Shown here one piece after another: positions 18,051 through 27,500 of a DNA stretch of 64,000 bases. Location: contig CAVWNS010000006.1 of the NCBI GenBank assembly GCA_963756495.1, positions 1 to 64,000 on the forward strand. Reading direction: 5' to 3'. Both the position numbers and the translations under genes were made by a program. This stretch comes from DATFDN01 sp963756495 (lineage in GTDB: Bacteria > Pseudomonadota > Alphaproteobacteria > Acetobacterales > Acetobacteraceae). The notes beneath the pieces are model-generated. The model was given only the letters and a program-made list of their open reading frames with translations. It searched no databases and was not told where the DNA came from. The stretch's first letter is position 1, and each line of letters opens with the position of its first letter.

Positions 18051-19332
18051 ATGCGTCACACTGCACTGTCGGGCCGGGTGCGCGGGCTGCGCGCGCTGGA
18101 CCTGCTGAATCTCTTCATCGCCGACGTGCAGACCGGGTTCGGCGCGTTCCTGGCGGTTTACCTGACCGCGCACAAATGGACCGCGCTGCAGATCGGCTCC
18201 GTGCTCAGCATCGGCACGGTCGCAACGATGGTCAGCCAGATCCCGGCCGGCGCGCTGGTCGATGCGATGCGCAGCAAGCGGCGCGGCGGTGGCGGGCGGG
18301 ATCGGCGCGATCACCCTCTCCGCGCTGCTGCTGGCGCTGTTGCCCCACGAGCTACCGGTCGCGGTGGCCGAGGTGCTGCATGGCTTCGCGAGCTGCGTGC
18401 TGACCCCCGCCGTGGCCGCCGTGAGCCTTCGTCTTGTCGGCCACGCGGGCTTCGCCGAGCGGCTAGGCCGCAACGCCCGCTATGCCGCGATCGGCAATGG
18501 GACGGCGGCGGCGGCAATGGGCGCGCTCGGCACCTATGTGTCCACCGGCTCGGTGTTCCTGTTGACCGCCGCGCTGTCCGTCCCGGCCCTGATCGCGCTG
18601 CACCGCATCGGGGCGGCGCCCGCGCGCCCGGCACAATCTGCCCTGGCGCCCCGGAGGCGCGGCCTCGACTGGAGCGGGATGGGCCAGCTTCTGGCGGACC
18701 GCCGGCTGCTCGCCTTCGGCGGCTGCATCGTGATGTTCCACATGGCCAACGCTGCGATGCTGCCGATCGCAGCCGGCGCCATCACCGCCCGCGCGGGCAC
18801 CTATGCCAGCTCATCATCGCCGCCTGCATCATGGTGCCGCAGGGGGTGGTGGCGCTGTTCTCGCCGCTGGTGGGGCGGGGCGCCATCACCTGGGGCCGGC
18901 GCGCCGTGTTGCTCGTGGGCTGGTCGGCGCTGCCGCTCCGCGCCGTTCTGTTCGCCATCCTGCCCGCGCCAGCGCTGATCGTCATGGCCCAGGTGCTCGA
19001 CGGCGTCAGCGCCGCGGTGTTCGGGGTGATGATGCCGCTGATCGCCGCCGACCTGACCCGTGGGCGCGGGCGGTTCAATCTCTGCATCGGCATCTTCGGC
19101 CTGGCGACCGGGTTCGGCGCCACGATCTCGACCTCTCTGGCCGGCTGGATCGCCGATGCCGGCGGCGAGCGGGCTGGCCTTCGCCTCTCTGGCCGCGATC
19201 GGGATGCTGGGCGTGGCCCTGTGGGCCGCCATGCCGGAGACCGGCACCGGCCGCGCCCGCAGCGGCGCCGGTCCCCCGATGACGGGCACGCAGCCGTCAT
19301 CGCTGGCCGCCAGGACCGCACGACCGTGCTGA
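18051..19332 (+). pseudogene. MFS transporter, several frameshifts
   Basis: Twelve-segment major facilitator pattern spread over three frames. LNLFIADVQTGFGAFLAVYL and AGALVDAMRSKR (the loop 2-3 motif) come first. From about 18275: LHGFASCVLTPAVAAVSLRL, FAERLGRNARYAAIGNGTA, GGCIVMFHMANAAMLPIAAG. From about 18810: IIAACIMVPQGVVALFSPLV, LVGWSALPLRAVLFAILPAP, GIFGLATGFGATISTSLAG. From about 19170: FASLAAIGMLGVALWAAMPE. The joined length is about 425 residues. The sequence resembles efflux-type MFS proteins of alphaproteobacteria. Frame changes near 18290, 18810 and 19170 sit in GC-rich runs, so errors are possible; otherwise this is a dead gene. Confidence 0.78.
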
Positions 19333-19447
19333 CGGCGTCGCGTCCGGGCCGGCGCACGGCGGTTCGCGCCGCCCCGGCTTGCGCGCCCGCCAGCGCCGGG
19401 GCTACGCACGCCCGGTGCGCGGAGGGGCGGAATGGCGGTCGAAGGAC

Positions 19448-20665
19448 GTGAAGAAGGTCGTGCTCGCCTATTCGGGCGGGCTCGACACCAGCGTGATCCT
19501 GCGCTGGCTCCAGACCACCTATCGCTGCGAGGTCGTGACTTTCACCGCCGACCTCGGCCAGGGCGAGGAGCTCGAACCCGCCCGCCGCAAGGCCGAGATG
19601 TTCGGGGTGAAGGAGATCTTCATCGACGACCTGCGCGAGAAGTTCGTGCGCGACTTCGTGTTCCCGATGTTCCGCGCCAACGCGCTCTATGAGGGCCAGT
19701 ACCTGCTCGGCACCTCCATCGCCCGTCCGCTGATCGCGCAGCGCCAGATCGAGATCGCCGAGCAGGTGGGCGCCGACGCCGTGGCGCACGGCGCGACCGG
19801 CAAGGGCAACGACCAGGTCCGCTTCGAGCTGAGCTATTACGCGCTCAAGCCCGACATCAAGATCATCGCGCCCTGGCGCGAGTGGGAGCTGACCAGCCGC
19901 ACCAAGCTGCTGGAGTTCGCGGAGGCGCAACCAGATCCCGATCGCCAAGGACAAGCGCGGCGAGGCGCCGTTCAGCGTGGACGCGAACCTGCTGCACTCG
20001 TCCTCGGAGGGGAAGATCCTGGAAGACCCCGCGGTCGAGGCCGACGAGATCGTCTATCAGCGCACCATCCGCCCCGAGGACGCGCCCGACCGCGCAACGG
20101 TCGATCGCGCATCGATTTCGAGCGCGGCGATCCGGTCGCGATCGACGGCGCGCGCCTGTCGCCGGCGGCGTTGCTGGCCCGGCTGAACGAACTCGGCAGG
20201 GCCAACGGGATCGGCCGGCTCGATCTGGTCGAGAACCGCTTCGTCGGCATGAAGTCGCGCGGCGTCTACGAGACGCCCGGCGGCACGATCCTGCTCGCGG
20301 CGCATCGCGGCATCGAGAGCATCACGCTCGATCGCGAGGCGGCGCACCTCAAGGACCAGCTCATGCCGCGCTTCGCCGAGCTGATCTACAACGGCTTCTG
20401 GTTCAGCCCGGAGCGTCGCATGCTGCAGGCGCTGATCGACGAAAGCCAGAACTCCGTCACCGGCGAGGTGCGGCTGAAGCTCTACAAGGGCAACGTCACG
20501 GTGATCGGGCGCGAGTCGCCCAACAGCCTCTATTCGATGAAGCACGTCACCTTCGAGGACGACGAGGGCGCCTACGACCAGGTCGATGCCCAGGGCTTCA
20601 TCAAGCTGAACGCGCTGCGCCTACGCCTGGGCGCGATGGCGGGCAGGCGCGGCGGGGCGTTGTAG
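19448..20665 (+). CDS. argG: argininosuccinate synthase, with two mutually compensating frameshifts
   Basis: Starts at GTG 19448 (KKVVLAYSGGLDTSVILRWL, the ATP-pyrophosphatase P-loop SGGLDTS) and ends at 20665; the frame of 405 codons is the family length. ArgG joins citrulline and aspartate in arginine synthesis. Between about 19928 and 20103 the in-frame translation is nonsense, while the next frame reads QIPIAKDKRGEAPFSVDANL, then LLHSSSEGKILEDP and IRPEDAPD, the true ArgG sequence. After that the first frame resumes (IDFERGDPVAIDG). One base gained and one lost would explain this. Because ArgG is usually needed for growth without arginine, a base-call error is the likelier reading. Confidence 0.9.
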   Translation: MKKVVLAYSGGLDTSVILRWLQTTYRCEVVTFTADLGQGEELEPARRKAEMFGVKEIFIDDLREKFVRDFVFPMFRANALYEGQYLLGTSIARPLIAQRQIEIAEQVGADAVAHGATGKGNDQVRFELSYYALKPDIKIIAPWREWELTSRTKLLEFAEAQPDPDRQGQARRGAVQRGREPAALVLGGEDPGRPRGRGRRDRLSAHHPPRGRARPRNGRSRIDFERGDPVAIDGARLSPAALLARLNELGRANGIGRLDLVENRFVGMKSRGVYETPGGTILLAAHRGIESITLDREAAHLKDQLMPRFAELIYNGFWFSPERRMLQALIDESQNSVTGEVRLKLYKGNVTVIGRESPNSLYSMKHVTFEDDEGAYDQVDAQGFIKLNALRLRLGAMAGRRGGAL

Positions 20666-20693
20666 GCCAGATCGAATTCCACGCCTCGAGAAC

Positions 20694-21932
20694 TCAGTCC
20701 GGCCTTGCCAATCGCGGAAAGAGAAGGCGCATCGTCGTTCCGTGTCCCTCCTCGGTTTCGATGACGAGCTTTCCACCGGACTGCTGAACGAAGCCCTGCA
20801 CCATGGACAAGCCAAGGCCAGTGCCCTTGCCGGCCTCCTTGGTGGTGAAAAACGGGTCGGTGACTCGCTCGGCCACCTCGGGCGGCATGCCGCTTCCGTT
20901 GTCCGCCACGGCGATCTCCACGCCGGCAGAATCACCCGGCAGGTTCGCAGCGTGCCCCGCCACGCCGCGCGTCGTCACGATGATCCGGCCGCCCGGGGGA
21001 GAGGCGTCCGAGGCGTTCCGCACGAGGTTGATCAGCGCGAGTTCCAACTGGCCCACGTCCACCTTCGCGAAAAGGCGCTCGGCCGCGAAATCGAATGCGA
21101 CCCGGATACTCAGCCCCGCTACCTGCGTCAGGACGCGGTCGAACTCGCCAACCACCGCGTTGAGGTCCACGATGTCGGCTTCCAGGTTCTGACGCCGGGC
21201 GAATGACAGCATCTGCTGGGTGAGCCGACCGGCGGCGCGCGCTGCCCGGTCGGCCCGATCCAGGCGTTCGGTCTGGCGTGCGCTCAGCGTCTCGGTGGCG
21301 GCGCTCTCGATATTGCCGAGGACTACTGTCAGCAGATTGTTGAACTCGTGTGCGATCCCGGCAGCCATCGCGCCGAGCGTATCCATCCGTTGCGCCCGCG
21401 CCTTGGCTTCCTCGGCCTCTCGACGCACCGTTGCGTCTATCTGGCTGCCAAGGAAGTAAAGCAGCCTGCCCTCGGGATCGAATACCGGGCCCACGAACAT
21501 TGAATTCCAGAACGGCGTGCCGTCCTTGCGGTAATTCCACAGCTCCACTTGGGCATCCGTCTGGGTGGCAACGGCGTCCCGCAACACGCGCACGGCCCCG
21601 GGATCGGTGAGTTTGCCTTGAAGGAACCGACAATTCCGTCCGAGTCCTTCGCTCTCGCGGTACCCGGTGAGTTCGCAGAAGGCCCGGTTGCAGAAAAGAA
21701 GCGGGTAATCCGACTGATGCGGGTCGGCCAGCACGATGGACATCCGGCTCATCTGGACGGCGGCGTAGAAGATGTCGGAGCCGACATGATCGAGGGGCGC
21801 GGGCGCCATGCCGCTAGCTGCTCCTGAGGGTCTCTCAGGCACGGCATGTGTGCGGCTTCTGTCGTCTGACATATCCGTGCCTACTCTCTCCAGCTTGGAC
21901 ATCCCGGAGTGTTGACGCGCCATCCGCACCAC
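20694..21932 (-). CDS. LOV-domain (blue-light) sensor histidine kinase
   Basis: Protein of up to 412 residues; starts at about 21932 or at a downstream ATG (MSKLERVG or MSDDRSRT) are all possible. A LOV domain spans about 50-175 with the flavin motif GRNCRFLQG, whose Cys (about 101) forms the light-induced FMN adduct, plus NYRKDGTPFWNSMFVGPVFD. A HisKA dimerisation helix follows with the phosphoacceptor His in AGIAHEFNNLL, then a HATPase domain (NLVRNASDAS, DNGSGMPPEV, GKGTGLGLSMVQGFV). There is no membrane segment, so it is cytoplasmic. It is convergent with argG (28 bases apart) and divergent from a single-domain response regulator, its likely partner. Confidence 0.92.
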   Translation of the reverse strand: MVRMARQHSGMSKLERVGTDMSDDRSRTHAVPERPSGAASGMAPAPLDHVGSDIFYAAVQMSRMSIVLADPHQSDYPLLFCNRAFCELTGYRESEGLGRNCRFLQGKLTDPGAVRVLRDAVATQTDAQVELWNYRKDGTPFWNSMFVGPVFDPEGRLLYFLGSQIDATVRREAEEAKARAQRMDTLGAMAAGIAHEFNNLLTVVLGNIESAATETLSARQTERLDRADRAARAAGRLTQQMLSFARRQNLEADIVDLNAVVGEFDRVLTQVAGLSIRVAFDFAAERLFAKVDVGQLELALINLVRNASDASPPGGRIIVTTRGVAGHAANLPGDSAGVEIAVADNGSGMPPEVAERVTDPFFTTKEAGKGTGLGLSMVQGFVQQSGGKLVIETEEGHGTTMRLLFPRLARPD

Positions 21933-22030
21933 TCCAGCCTTTCAACGCAACCCCAACGAACGCCGCCCCTTAAAGGTTGCAGCGACCAGCGTCACCGGGA
22001 CGGTTCGGCGCGGAGAGGCTGGAGAGTGCC

Positions 22031-22396
22031 GTGGGAGGAAAGCGCGTCCTCCTTGTCGAGGATGAGTTCCTGATCCGCCTCTTCATGGCGGAAAGCCTGT
22101 CCGACGCCGGCTTCGAGGTCGTGGAAGCGGAGGACGGCGACCAGGCACTCCAGGCCTTGGCACAGCTTGACCGACTTGACCTCCTGCTGACCGACGTCCA
22201 GATGCCCAGCCGGGCGGACGGAAACGCGGTCGCGGAAATGGCCAAACAGCGCCATCCAGGCCTGCCGGTGATCTACGCGACCGGCCGCCCCGACAGTCTG
22301 AAGAACAAGATCGGACGCTGTGACGCTTTCGTCCGAAAGCCTTACGGTGCGGCGGAGATATTAGCCATCATCCGGCGTCTGCTCGCGATCGCCTGA
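22031..22396 (+). CDS. single-domain response regulator (CheY/FixJ-receiver type)
   Basis: Receiver domain of 121 residues. The acidic pocket is VLLVEDEF, the phosphoacceptor Asp is in LLLTDVQMPS, the Thr is in VIYATGRPD and the Lys is in AFVRKPYGAAE. No output domain follows. GTG 22031 with GGAGAG just upstream is chosen; a TTG at 21977 would add 18 residues. The gene diverges from the LOV kinase, the usual layout for LOV-kinase/single-receiver pairs, and such receivers commonly act by phosphotransfer or protein contact. Confidence 0.88.
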   Translation: MGGKRVLLVEDEFLIRLFMAESLSDAGFEVVEAEDGDQALQALAQLDRLDLLLTDVQMPSRADGNAVAEMAKQRHPGLPVIYATGRPDSLKNKIGRCDAFVRKPYGAAEILAIIRRLLAIA

Positions 22397-22435
22397 GCGC
22401 GCAAGAAGCAGTCCATCGCCGCCCCTGGATGACCC

Positions 22436-23323
22436 TCAGGCTGCCTCCTGGCGCGCGGCTGGGGCACGGCGCACACGCAGCCGGCGGATGCGGCGCGGGT
22501 CGGCTTCCAGGACCTGGAACTCGATCCCGCCCGGATGGCTGATGACCTCGCCGCGCGCGGGCACGTGGCCGGCGAGGGTGAACACCAGTCCGCCCACGGT
22601 GTTGATGTCGGAGTCGCGCTCCTCCGGGGTGAGCACCGCGCCCAGCCGCTTCTCGAATTCCTCGACCGGAAGGCGCGCGTTGATGTCCAGCGCGCCGTCC
22701 GGGCGCTCGACGATCATCGGTCCCTCGACCTCGTCGTGCTCGTCGGCGATCGGTCCGACAATCGTCTCCACCAGATCCTCGATCGTCACCAGCCCGTCGA
22801 TGCCTCCGTACTCGTCCACCACCAGGGCCAGATGCATCCGCGCCTGGCGCATCTGCACGAGAAGGTCGAGCACCGGGATCTGCGGCGCGACCATCAGCGG
22901 CCGACGCAGGATCTTGGCCAGCGAGAAATCTTCCTGGTGCCCGACGAAGGCGTACACGTCCTTGATGTGGACCATCCCGACAATGTCGTCGAGCTGCTCG
23001 CGATAGACCGGGAGGCGGGAGTGCCCGTCAACGCGGATCTTCTCCACAAGCACCTGGAATCCGGTGTCGAGCCCGATCGCCACGATGTCGGCGCGCGGCA
23101 CCATGACGTCGCCGGCCGTGGTCTCGCGCAGGCGCAGCACGTTGTTGATCAGCGAACGCTCGTGACGGTCGAGCTCCGGCGTGCCGCCCGGCGTATGCGG
23201 CGCCTCGGCGGCTTCCTGGACCAGCTCGGCAATCGAATCGCGCACGCTGTGCTCGATCTGCCGACGGTTGAGGCGGGCCCGCACGCGCCCAAGCAGGCCG
23301 AGCCGGGCCAAGGTGCCGCTCAT
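22436..23323 (-). CDS. hemolysin-C/CorC family CBS-domain protein
   Basis: Protein of 295 residues (ATG 23323). Soluble CorC/TlyC type: an N-terminal helix region, then two CBS domains (VMVPRADIVAIGLDTGFQVL, LALVVDEYGGIDGLVTIEDL) and a C-terminal transporter-associated CorC_HlyC domain (DGALDINARLPVEEFEKRLG, GGIEFQVLEADPRRIRRLRV). Related CorC proteins support magnesium/cobalt homeostasis; the exact role here is unproven. It is the last gene of the plsC-miaB-phoH-ybeY-corC run, and its start overlaps the ybeY stop by four bases. Confidence 0.9.
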   Translation of the reverse strand: MSGTLARLGLLGRVRARLNRRQIEHSVRDSIAELVQEAAEAPHTPGGTPELDRHERSLINNVLRLRETTAGDVMVPRADIVAIGLDTGFQVLVEKIRVDGHSRLPVYREQLDDIVGMVHIKDVYAFVGHQEDFSLAKILRRPLMVAPQIPVLDLLVQMRQARMHLALVVDEYGGIDGLVTIEDLVETIVGPIADEHDEVEGPMIVERPDGALDINARLPVEEFEKRLGAVLTPEERDSDINTVGGLVFTLAGHVPARGEVISHPGGIEFQVLEADPRRIRRLRVRRAPAARQEAA

Positions 23324-23789
23324 CCGCGCCTCCAGGGATTGGGTACCCCGATGCGGCGCAGCAGCCGAGCCTCCGCCATCTCCATCCGCCGCGCCTCCCC
23401 CGGATGATGGTGGTCGTGCCCGGCCAAGTGTAGCGCGCCATGCAGGACGAGATGGGCCAGGTGATGCGCCGGGCGCCGGCCCGCCGCAGCGGCCTCGCGC
23501 CGCACGACCCCCAGTGCCAGCACGATCTGGCCCGGCTGGCCGGGGCCAGGCGGGTCGTAGGTCAGGACGTTGGTGGCCTCGTCGCGCCCCGGTCGCGCGC
23601 ATTCAGCCGCCGCACGGCTCGGTCGCTGTCGAGCAGGACCGTGAGTCCCGCCGATCCCCCGACCCGCGCGGCCCGCGCCGCCACCCTGTCCGCGGCCGGC
23701 ATCCATCGTCGCCAGCCGGTGTCGGCGACGATGATCTCCGGTTTGCGGACTGCCCCCGCCTGCGCGGGGGCGCTACTCGCAGGCTCCAT
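23320..23789 (-). pseudogene. ybeY: endoribonuclease YbeY, one frameshift
   Basis: The N-terminal half (KPEIIVADTGWRRWMPA, LTVLLDSDRAVRRLNARDR) is in the frame starting at ATG 23789. The C-terminal half (RDEATNVLTYDPPGPGQPGQ, then HHLAHLVLHGALHLAGHDHH, PGEARRMEMAEARLLRRIG) is in another frame; they meet near 23575-23590. The zinc site HGALHLAGHDH is complete. YbeY acts in 16S rRNA maturation and ribosome quality control. The joined length of about 155 residues is normal. Since ybeY is rarely lost, the frameshift is probably a base-call error in a GC-rich run. Confidence 0.85.
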
Positions 23790-23791
23790 CG

Positions 23792-24859
23792 CTATGTGCC
23801 TGACGGCGCCTCCAGCGGAGAAGATGGCTCGCCCGACCGGCGCTGCTCGCGCCTTTTGTCCCCGACCGCCGTCTGCCGCTGCTCGTAGGCCTCGACAATG
23901 CGCGCGACAAGCGGATGGCGCACCACGTCGCGCTTGTCGAAGCGGACCACGCCGAGGCCCGGCACGCCCTCCAACGTCTCCAGCGCGTCGCGCAGGCCGG
24001 AGCCGACCCCGGAAGGCAGGTCGGTCTGGCTCAGGTCGCCGGTGATGACCATGCGCGTGCCCTCGCCCATGCGGGTGAGGAACATCTTCATCTGCACCGC
24101 CGTGGTGTTCTGTGCCTCGTCCAGGATGACATAGGCGTGGGCCAAGGTGCGCCCGCGCATGAACGCCAGTGGCGCGACCTCGATCTCCCCGTTGCCCAGC
24201 CGGCGCATCACCTGCTCGGCCGGCATCATGTCGTGGAGCGCGTCATACAGCGGACGGAGGTAGGGATCGACCTTCTCCTTCATGTCGCCGGGCAGGAAGC
24301 CAAGCCGCTCGCCGGCCTCCACCGCGGGGCGGGAGAGCACGATGCGATCGACCTTGCCCGCTTGCAGCATCGCCACGGCCTGCGCGACGGCGAGGTAGGT
24401 CTTGCCGGTTCCGGCCGGGCCGACCGCGAAGACCATCTCGTGGGCGGCCAGCGCCTCCATGTAGGCGGCCTGGCCGGCGCTGCGCGGCCCCACGGCCCCG
24501 CGCCGCGTGCGGATCGCGGGCAGGTCCGATAAGGGCAGGCGCGGGTCGGTCTCCGCGTCGGTCAGCCGAATCGCCGCGTCCACCTCCGCGCGTCCGACGC
24601 TTTCGCCGCGTTCAAGCCGGGCCCACAGCCCCGCCAGCGCCGCCTGGGCGGCATCGACGCGTGACGCCTCCCCGGTGATCGCGACGCGGTTGCCGCGACA
24701 CGACAGGCGCACCCCCAGCGCCTGCTCGATGCGGACCAGATGGCGGTCGTGGTCGCCGAGCAGCAGGGGCAGCAGCGTGTTGTCGCCGAAGTGCATCGTC
24801 ACGGCCTTCCCGTCAACGCGGGAGGCCTGTGTGGTCGCGAGGTTGGCAACGTGGCTCAA
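23792..24859 (-). CDS. PhoH family ATPase (PhoH-like)
   Basis: Protein of 355 residues if it begins at TTG 24859, which overlaps the miaB stop; an ATG at 24796 would cut into the conserved N-terminal strand (VTMHFGDNTLLPLLLGDHDR). A KH-like N-terminal region is followed by the PhoH P-loop domain: Walker A FAVGPAGTGKTYLAVAQAVA, then DRIVLSRPAVEAGERLGFLP, Walker B AYVILDEAQNTT and TGDLSQTDLPSGVGSGL. PhoH-like ATPases are linked to RNA metabolism; next to miaB and ybeY this is the standard alphaproteobacterial arrangement. No frameshift is seen. Confidence 0.93.
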   Translation of the reverse strand: MSHVANLATTQASRVDGKAVTMHFGDNTLLPLLLGDHDRHLVRIEQALGVRLSCRGNRVAITGEASRVDAAQAALAGLWARLERGESVGRAEVDAAIRLTDAETDPRLPLSDLPAIRTRRGAVGPRSAGQAAYMEALAAHEMVFAVGPAGTGKTYLAVAQAVAMLQAGKVDRIVLSRPAVEAGERLGFLPGDMKEKVDPYLRPLYDALHDMMPAEQVMRRLGNGEIEVAPLAFMRGRTLAHAYVILDEAQNTTAVQMKMFLTRMGEGTRMVITGDLSQTDLPSGVGSGLRDALETLEGVPGLGVVRFDKRDVVRHPLVARIVEAYEQRQTAVGDKRREQRRSGEPSSPLEAPSGT

Positions 24860-26257
24860 GCGCAGGCAAGCTCCATTTCCAGGGTTCCGGAGAGAGAATT
24901 GGGGTGCGCGGCGGCGATCCGCACCCGTGCTTCGGTGCCGATCAGCCGCGCCGGCCCTGCGAGATGAACCGGCTGGAGGTAGCACGAGCGCCCCGCTACC
25001 TGGCCCGGATGCCGCCCCGGACCGGTGAACACGACCGGCAGGACCAAGCCGACGCACGCCTGATTGAACCGCGCCTGCTGGGCCCGCAGCAACGCCTGAA
25101 GCTCTTGCAGGCGCCGGTCCTTCTCGACCTCGGGCACTTGGCCGGGGGCCTCGGCAGCGGGCGTGCCGGGCCGGCGGGAGTATTTGAAGCTGTATGCCTG
25201 GGCGAAGCCGACCTCGCGCACCAGCGCCAGGGTCGCCGCGAAGTCCGCCGCGGTCTCGCCGGGATGGCCCACGATGAAGTCCGACGACAGGGCGATGTCG
25301 GGGCGCACCGCACGCAGCCGCCCGACGATGCGCCGGAAGTCAGCCGCCGGGTGCCGCCGGTTCATCGCCGCCAGCACCCGGTCCGACCCCGACTGCACCG
25401 GCAGGTGGAGGAACGGCATCAGGCTGGTTAGATCGCCATGCGCCGCGATCAGCGCATCGTCCATGTCGCGCGGGTGCGATGTCGTGTAGCGCAGGCGAGC
25501 CATGTCCGGCACACCCGCCAAGGCCCGGAGCAGCCGGGCCAGACCCCACGTCGCGCCGTCCGGTCCCAGGCCGTGCCAGGCGTTCACGTTCTGCCCGAGC
25601 AGGACGATCTCGCGGGCACCCTGCGCGACCAGTCGCCCCGCCTCAGCCAGCACCGCCGCCGCCGGGCGGCTCTGTTCGGCGCCGCGCGTGTAGGGCACCA
25701 CGCAGAAGCTGCAGAACTTGTCGCAGCCCTCCTGGATCGACAGGAACGCGGTCGCGCCCTGGGGCGCCGCCGCCTCGGGCAGGAAGTCGAACTTCGAACT
25801 CTGGCGGGAAGTCCGTATCGATCACCGCCCCGCCGGCCCGGGCCGCGCGGGCCACCATCTCCGGCAGGCGATGATAGGTCTGCGGGCCGAGCACGATGTC
25901 CACGAACGGGGCACGGGCGAGGATCTGCTCGCCCTCGGCCTGGGCCACGCATCCGGCGACGGCAAGGATCATTCGGCCGCCGGCGTGCTCCTTGGCCTGT
26001 TTCAGCCGTCGCAGGCGACCGAGTTCGGAGAACACCTTCTCGGCGGCCTTGTCGCGGATATGGCAGGTGTTGAGGATGACCATGTCCGCCCCGTCCGGCA
26101 CTGGGCTCGGGGCGAAGCCGACCGGCGCCAGGACGTCGGCCATACGGGCGCTGTCATACACGTTCATCTGGCATCCCCAGGTGATGACGTGCAGGCGCTT
26201 GCGCCCGGCCGGTGTTTGCGCGTCAGGGAAAGGGTCGGTCGGCGCCGTCCCGGTCAT
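24856..26257 (-). pseudogene. miaB: tRNA-2-methylthio-N6-dimethylallyladenosine synthase MiaB, one frameshift
   Basis: Starts at ATG 26257. The UPF0004 domain is LHVITWGCQMNVYDSARMAD, with LNTCHIRDKAAEKVFSELGR and ILAVAGCVAQAEGE, giving the three N-terminal cluster Cys. Near 25803 the frame changes. The continuation contains the radical-SAM CDKFCSFC motif, VPYTRGAEQSR, EIVLLGQNVNAWHG, LPVQSGSDRVLAAMNRRH and a C-terminal TRAM domain, ending at 24856. The joined length of about 466 residues is normal. MiaB adds a methylthio group to A37 of tRNAs reading U-initial codons. Either a base-call error or a recent mutation explains the break. Confidence 0.9.
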
Positions 26258-26413
26258 CGGCCAAGCTCCGCTCGTCCGCACCGGATCAGCCCCGGGCGGG
26301 GAGCGGCAGGAATGGTCAGGCAGGTCCGAGCGGTCAAGCGCACATCGGCGCGGCGGCTCCTGGTCACGCACGCGAGTTTGCCAGCAGGTCCCGATGCCTT
26401 GTCAACCACCCTC

Positions 26414-27401
26414 TCACGCCGGCGCCGCCTGTGGCCCCGCCGTCGCCGGGTCCGGCGCCGGCCTCGCGGTTGCGATCGGCACGGCCGGGCGGTTCTGGCG
26501 CAGCGTCGCGGCCCCGTCCGCGACGATAGTCCACACCGCCTGGGAGAGCGCTTTCCGGTTCGGGTAGTCGCGCGGGTCGATCGGACGGTGCAGCAGCACG
26601 CTGGCGCGCAGCCCGCGATGACGGGCCAGCCGCCAATAGTGCGATGCGAAATCCATGTCGCCGTACCAGGCGAACAGGACCCGGGTCACCCGCCCGGTGG
26701 GCAGTCCGGCGAGCCGGTCGTAAACGATCGAGACCGGCTGCAGGATCGGCGGCGCCGGTCCTTCGGCCAGCGCCAGGAACGCCGGGCGGAAGCCCATGAC
26801 GCGCGAGCCGTCCGAGGTGGTGCCCTCGGGGAACAGGATCAGGTTGTCGCCCGCCCGCATCACCGCCCGCATCGCGTCGATCTCGCGCGTCATGGAGCCA
26901 CGCTGGCGGGACACGAAGATCGTGCGCCCAAGCCGCGCGATGGTGCCGACCACCGGCCAGCGCGCGATCTCGCCCTTGGAGACGAAGCAGGCGGGCAGCA
27001 CACCGCCGAGGACCGGGATGTCGAGCCAGGAGCTGTGATTAGACACGTACGGTCACCGGCTGGCTCGCGAGAGTGCCCGGCTCGGCGACGGCGGCGGCGG
27101 GCACGCCGATCACCCGCACCCGCATCCCCAGCACGCGGCTGACACCGGACCAGTAGGATCGTGCGAAGCCGACCTTCGCGCGCCCCGGCAGCGCGATGAG
27201 CAACGCCTGGACCGGCATGGCGGCGAGAGTGAGCGCCAGCACGCCGAGCATGCGCAGGATGGCGCGCAGGGTGCCCAGGGGTGAGCGTCGGCGGAAATCC
27301 GGCCAGGCGTCCCAGCTGGCGCGGCTTGCGGCGACAGACCCGGACCTGGCCGGTCCGACCGGCCGGCTGGCGAAGCGAGAGCGACGCGACGCTATATGCA
27401 T
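26414..27401 (-). pseudogene. plsC: 1-acyl-sn-glycerol-3-phosphate acyltransferase, one frameshift
   Basis: The N-terminal part (ATG 27401; membrane segment ILRMLGVLALTLAAMPVQAL) is in one frame. The rest is in another frame meeting it near 27045: VSNHSSWLDIPVLGG (the HX4D catalytic motif), RTIFVSRQRGSM, LILFPEGTTSDGSRVMGFRP, PILQPVSIVYD. The joined length is about 328 residues. PlsC acylates lysophosphatidate at the inner membrane. Its place directly before miaB-phoH-ybeY-corC is a conserved alphaproteobacterial layout. It is divergent from tamA with about 100 bases between. Pro/Ala-rich C-terminal tail. Confidence 0.87.
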
Positions 27402-27500
27402 GGTGGATGTCCCTCTAGCCGGTGGCTTTGACAGAATGATGGCGCAGCCGTGACCATCCGGCAGTGGTCCAGGTCTCACCCCGGAGGCTAGGTTTCGCGC

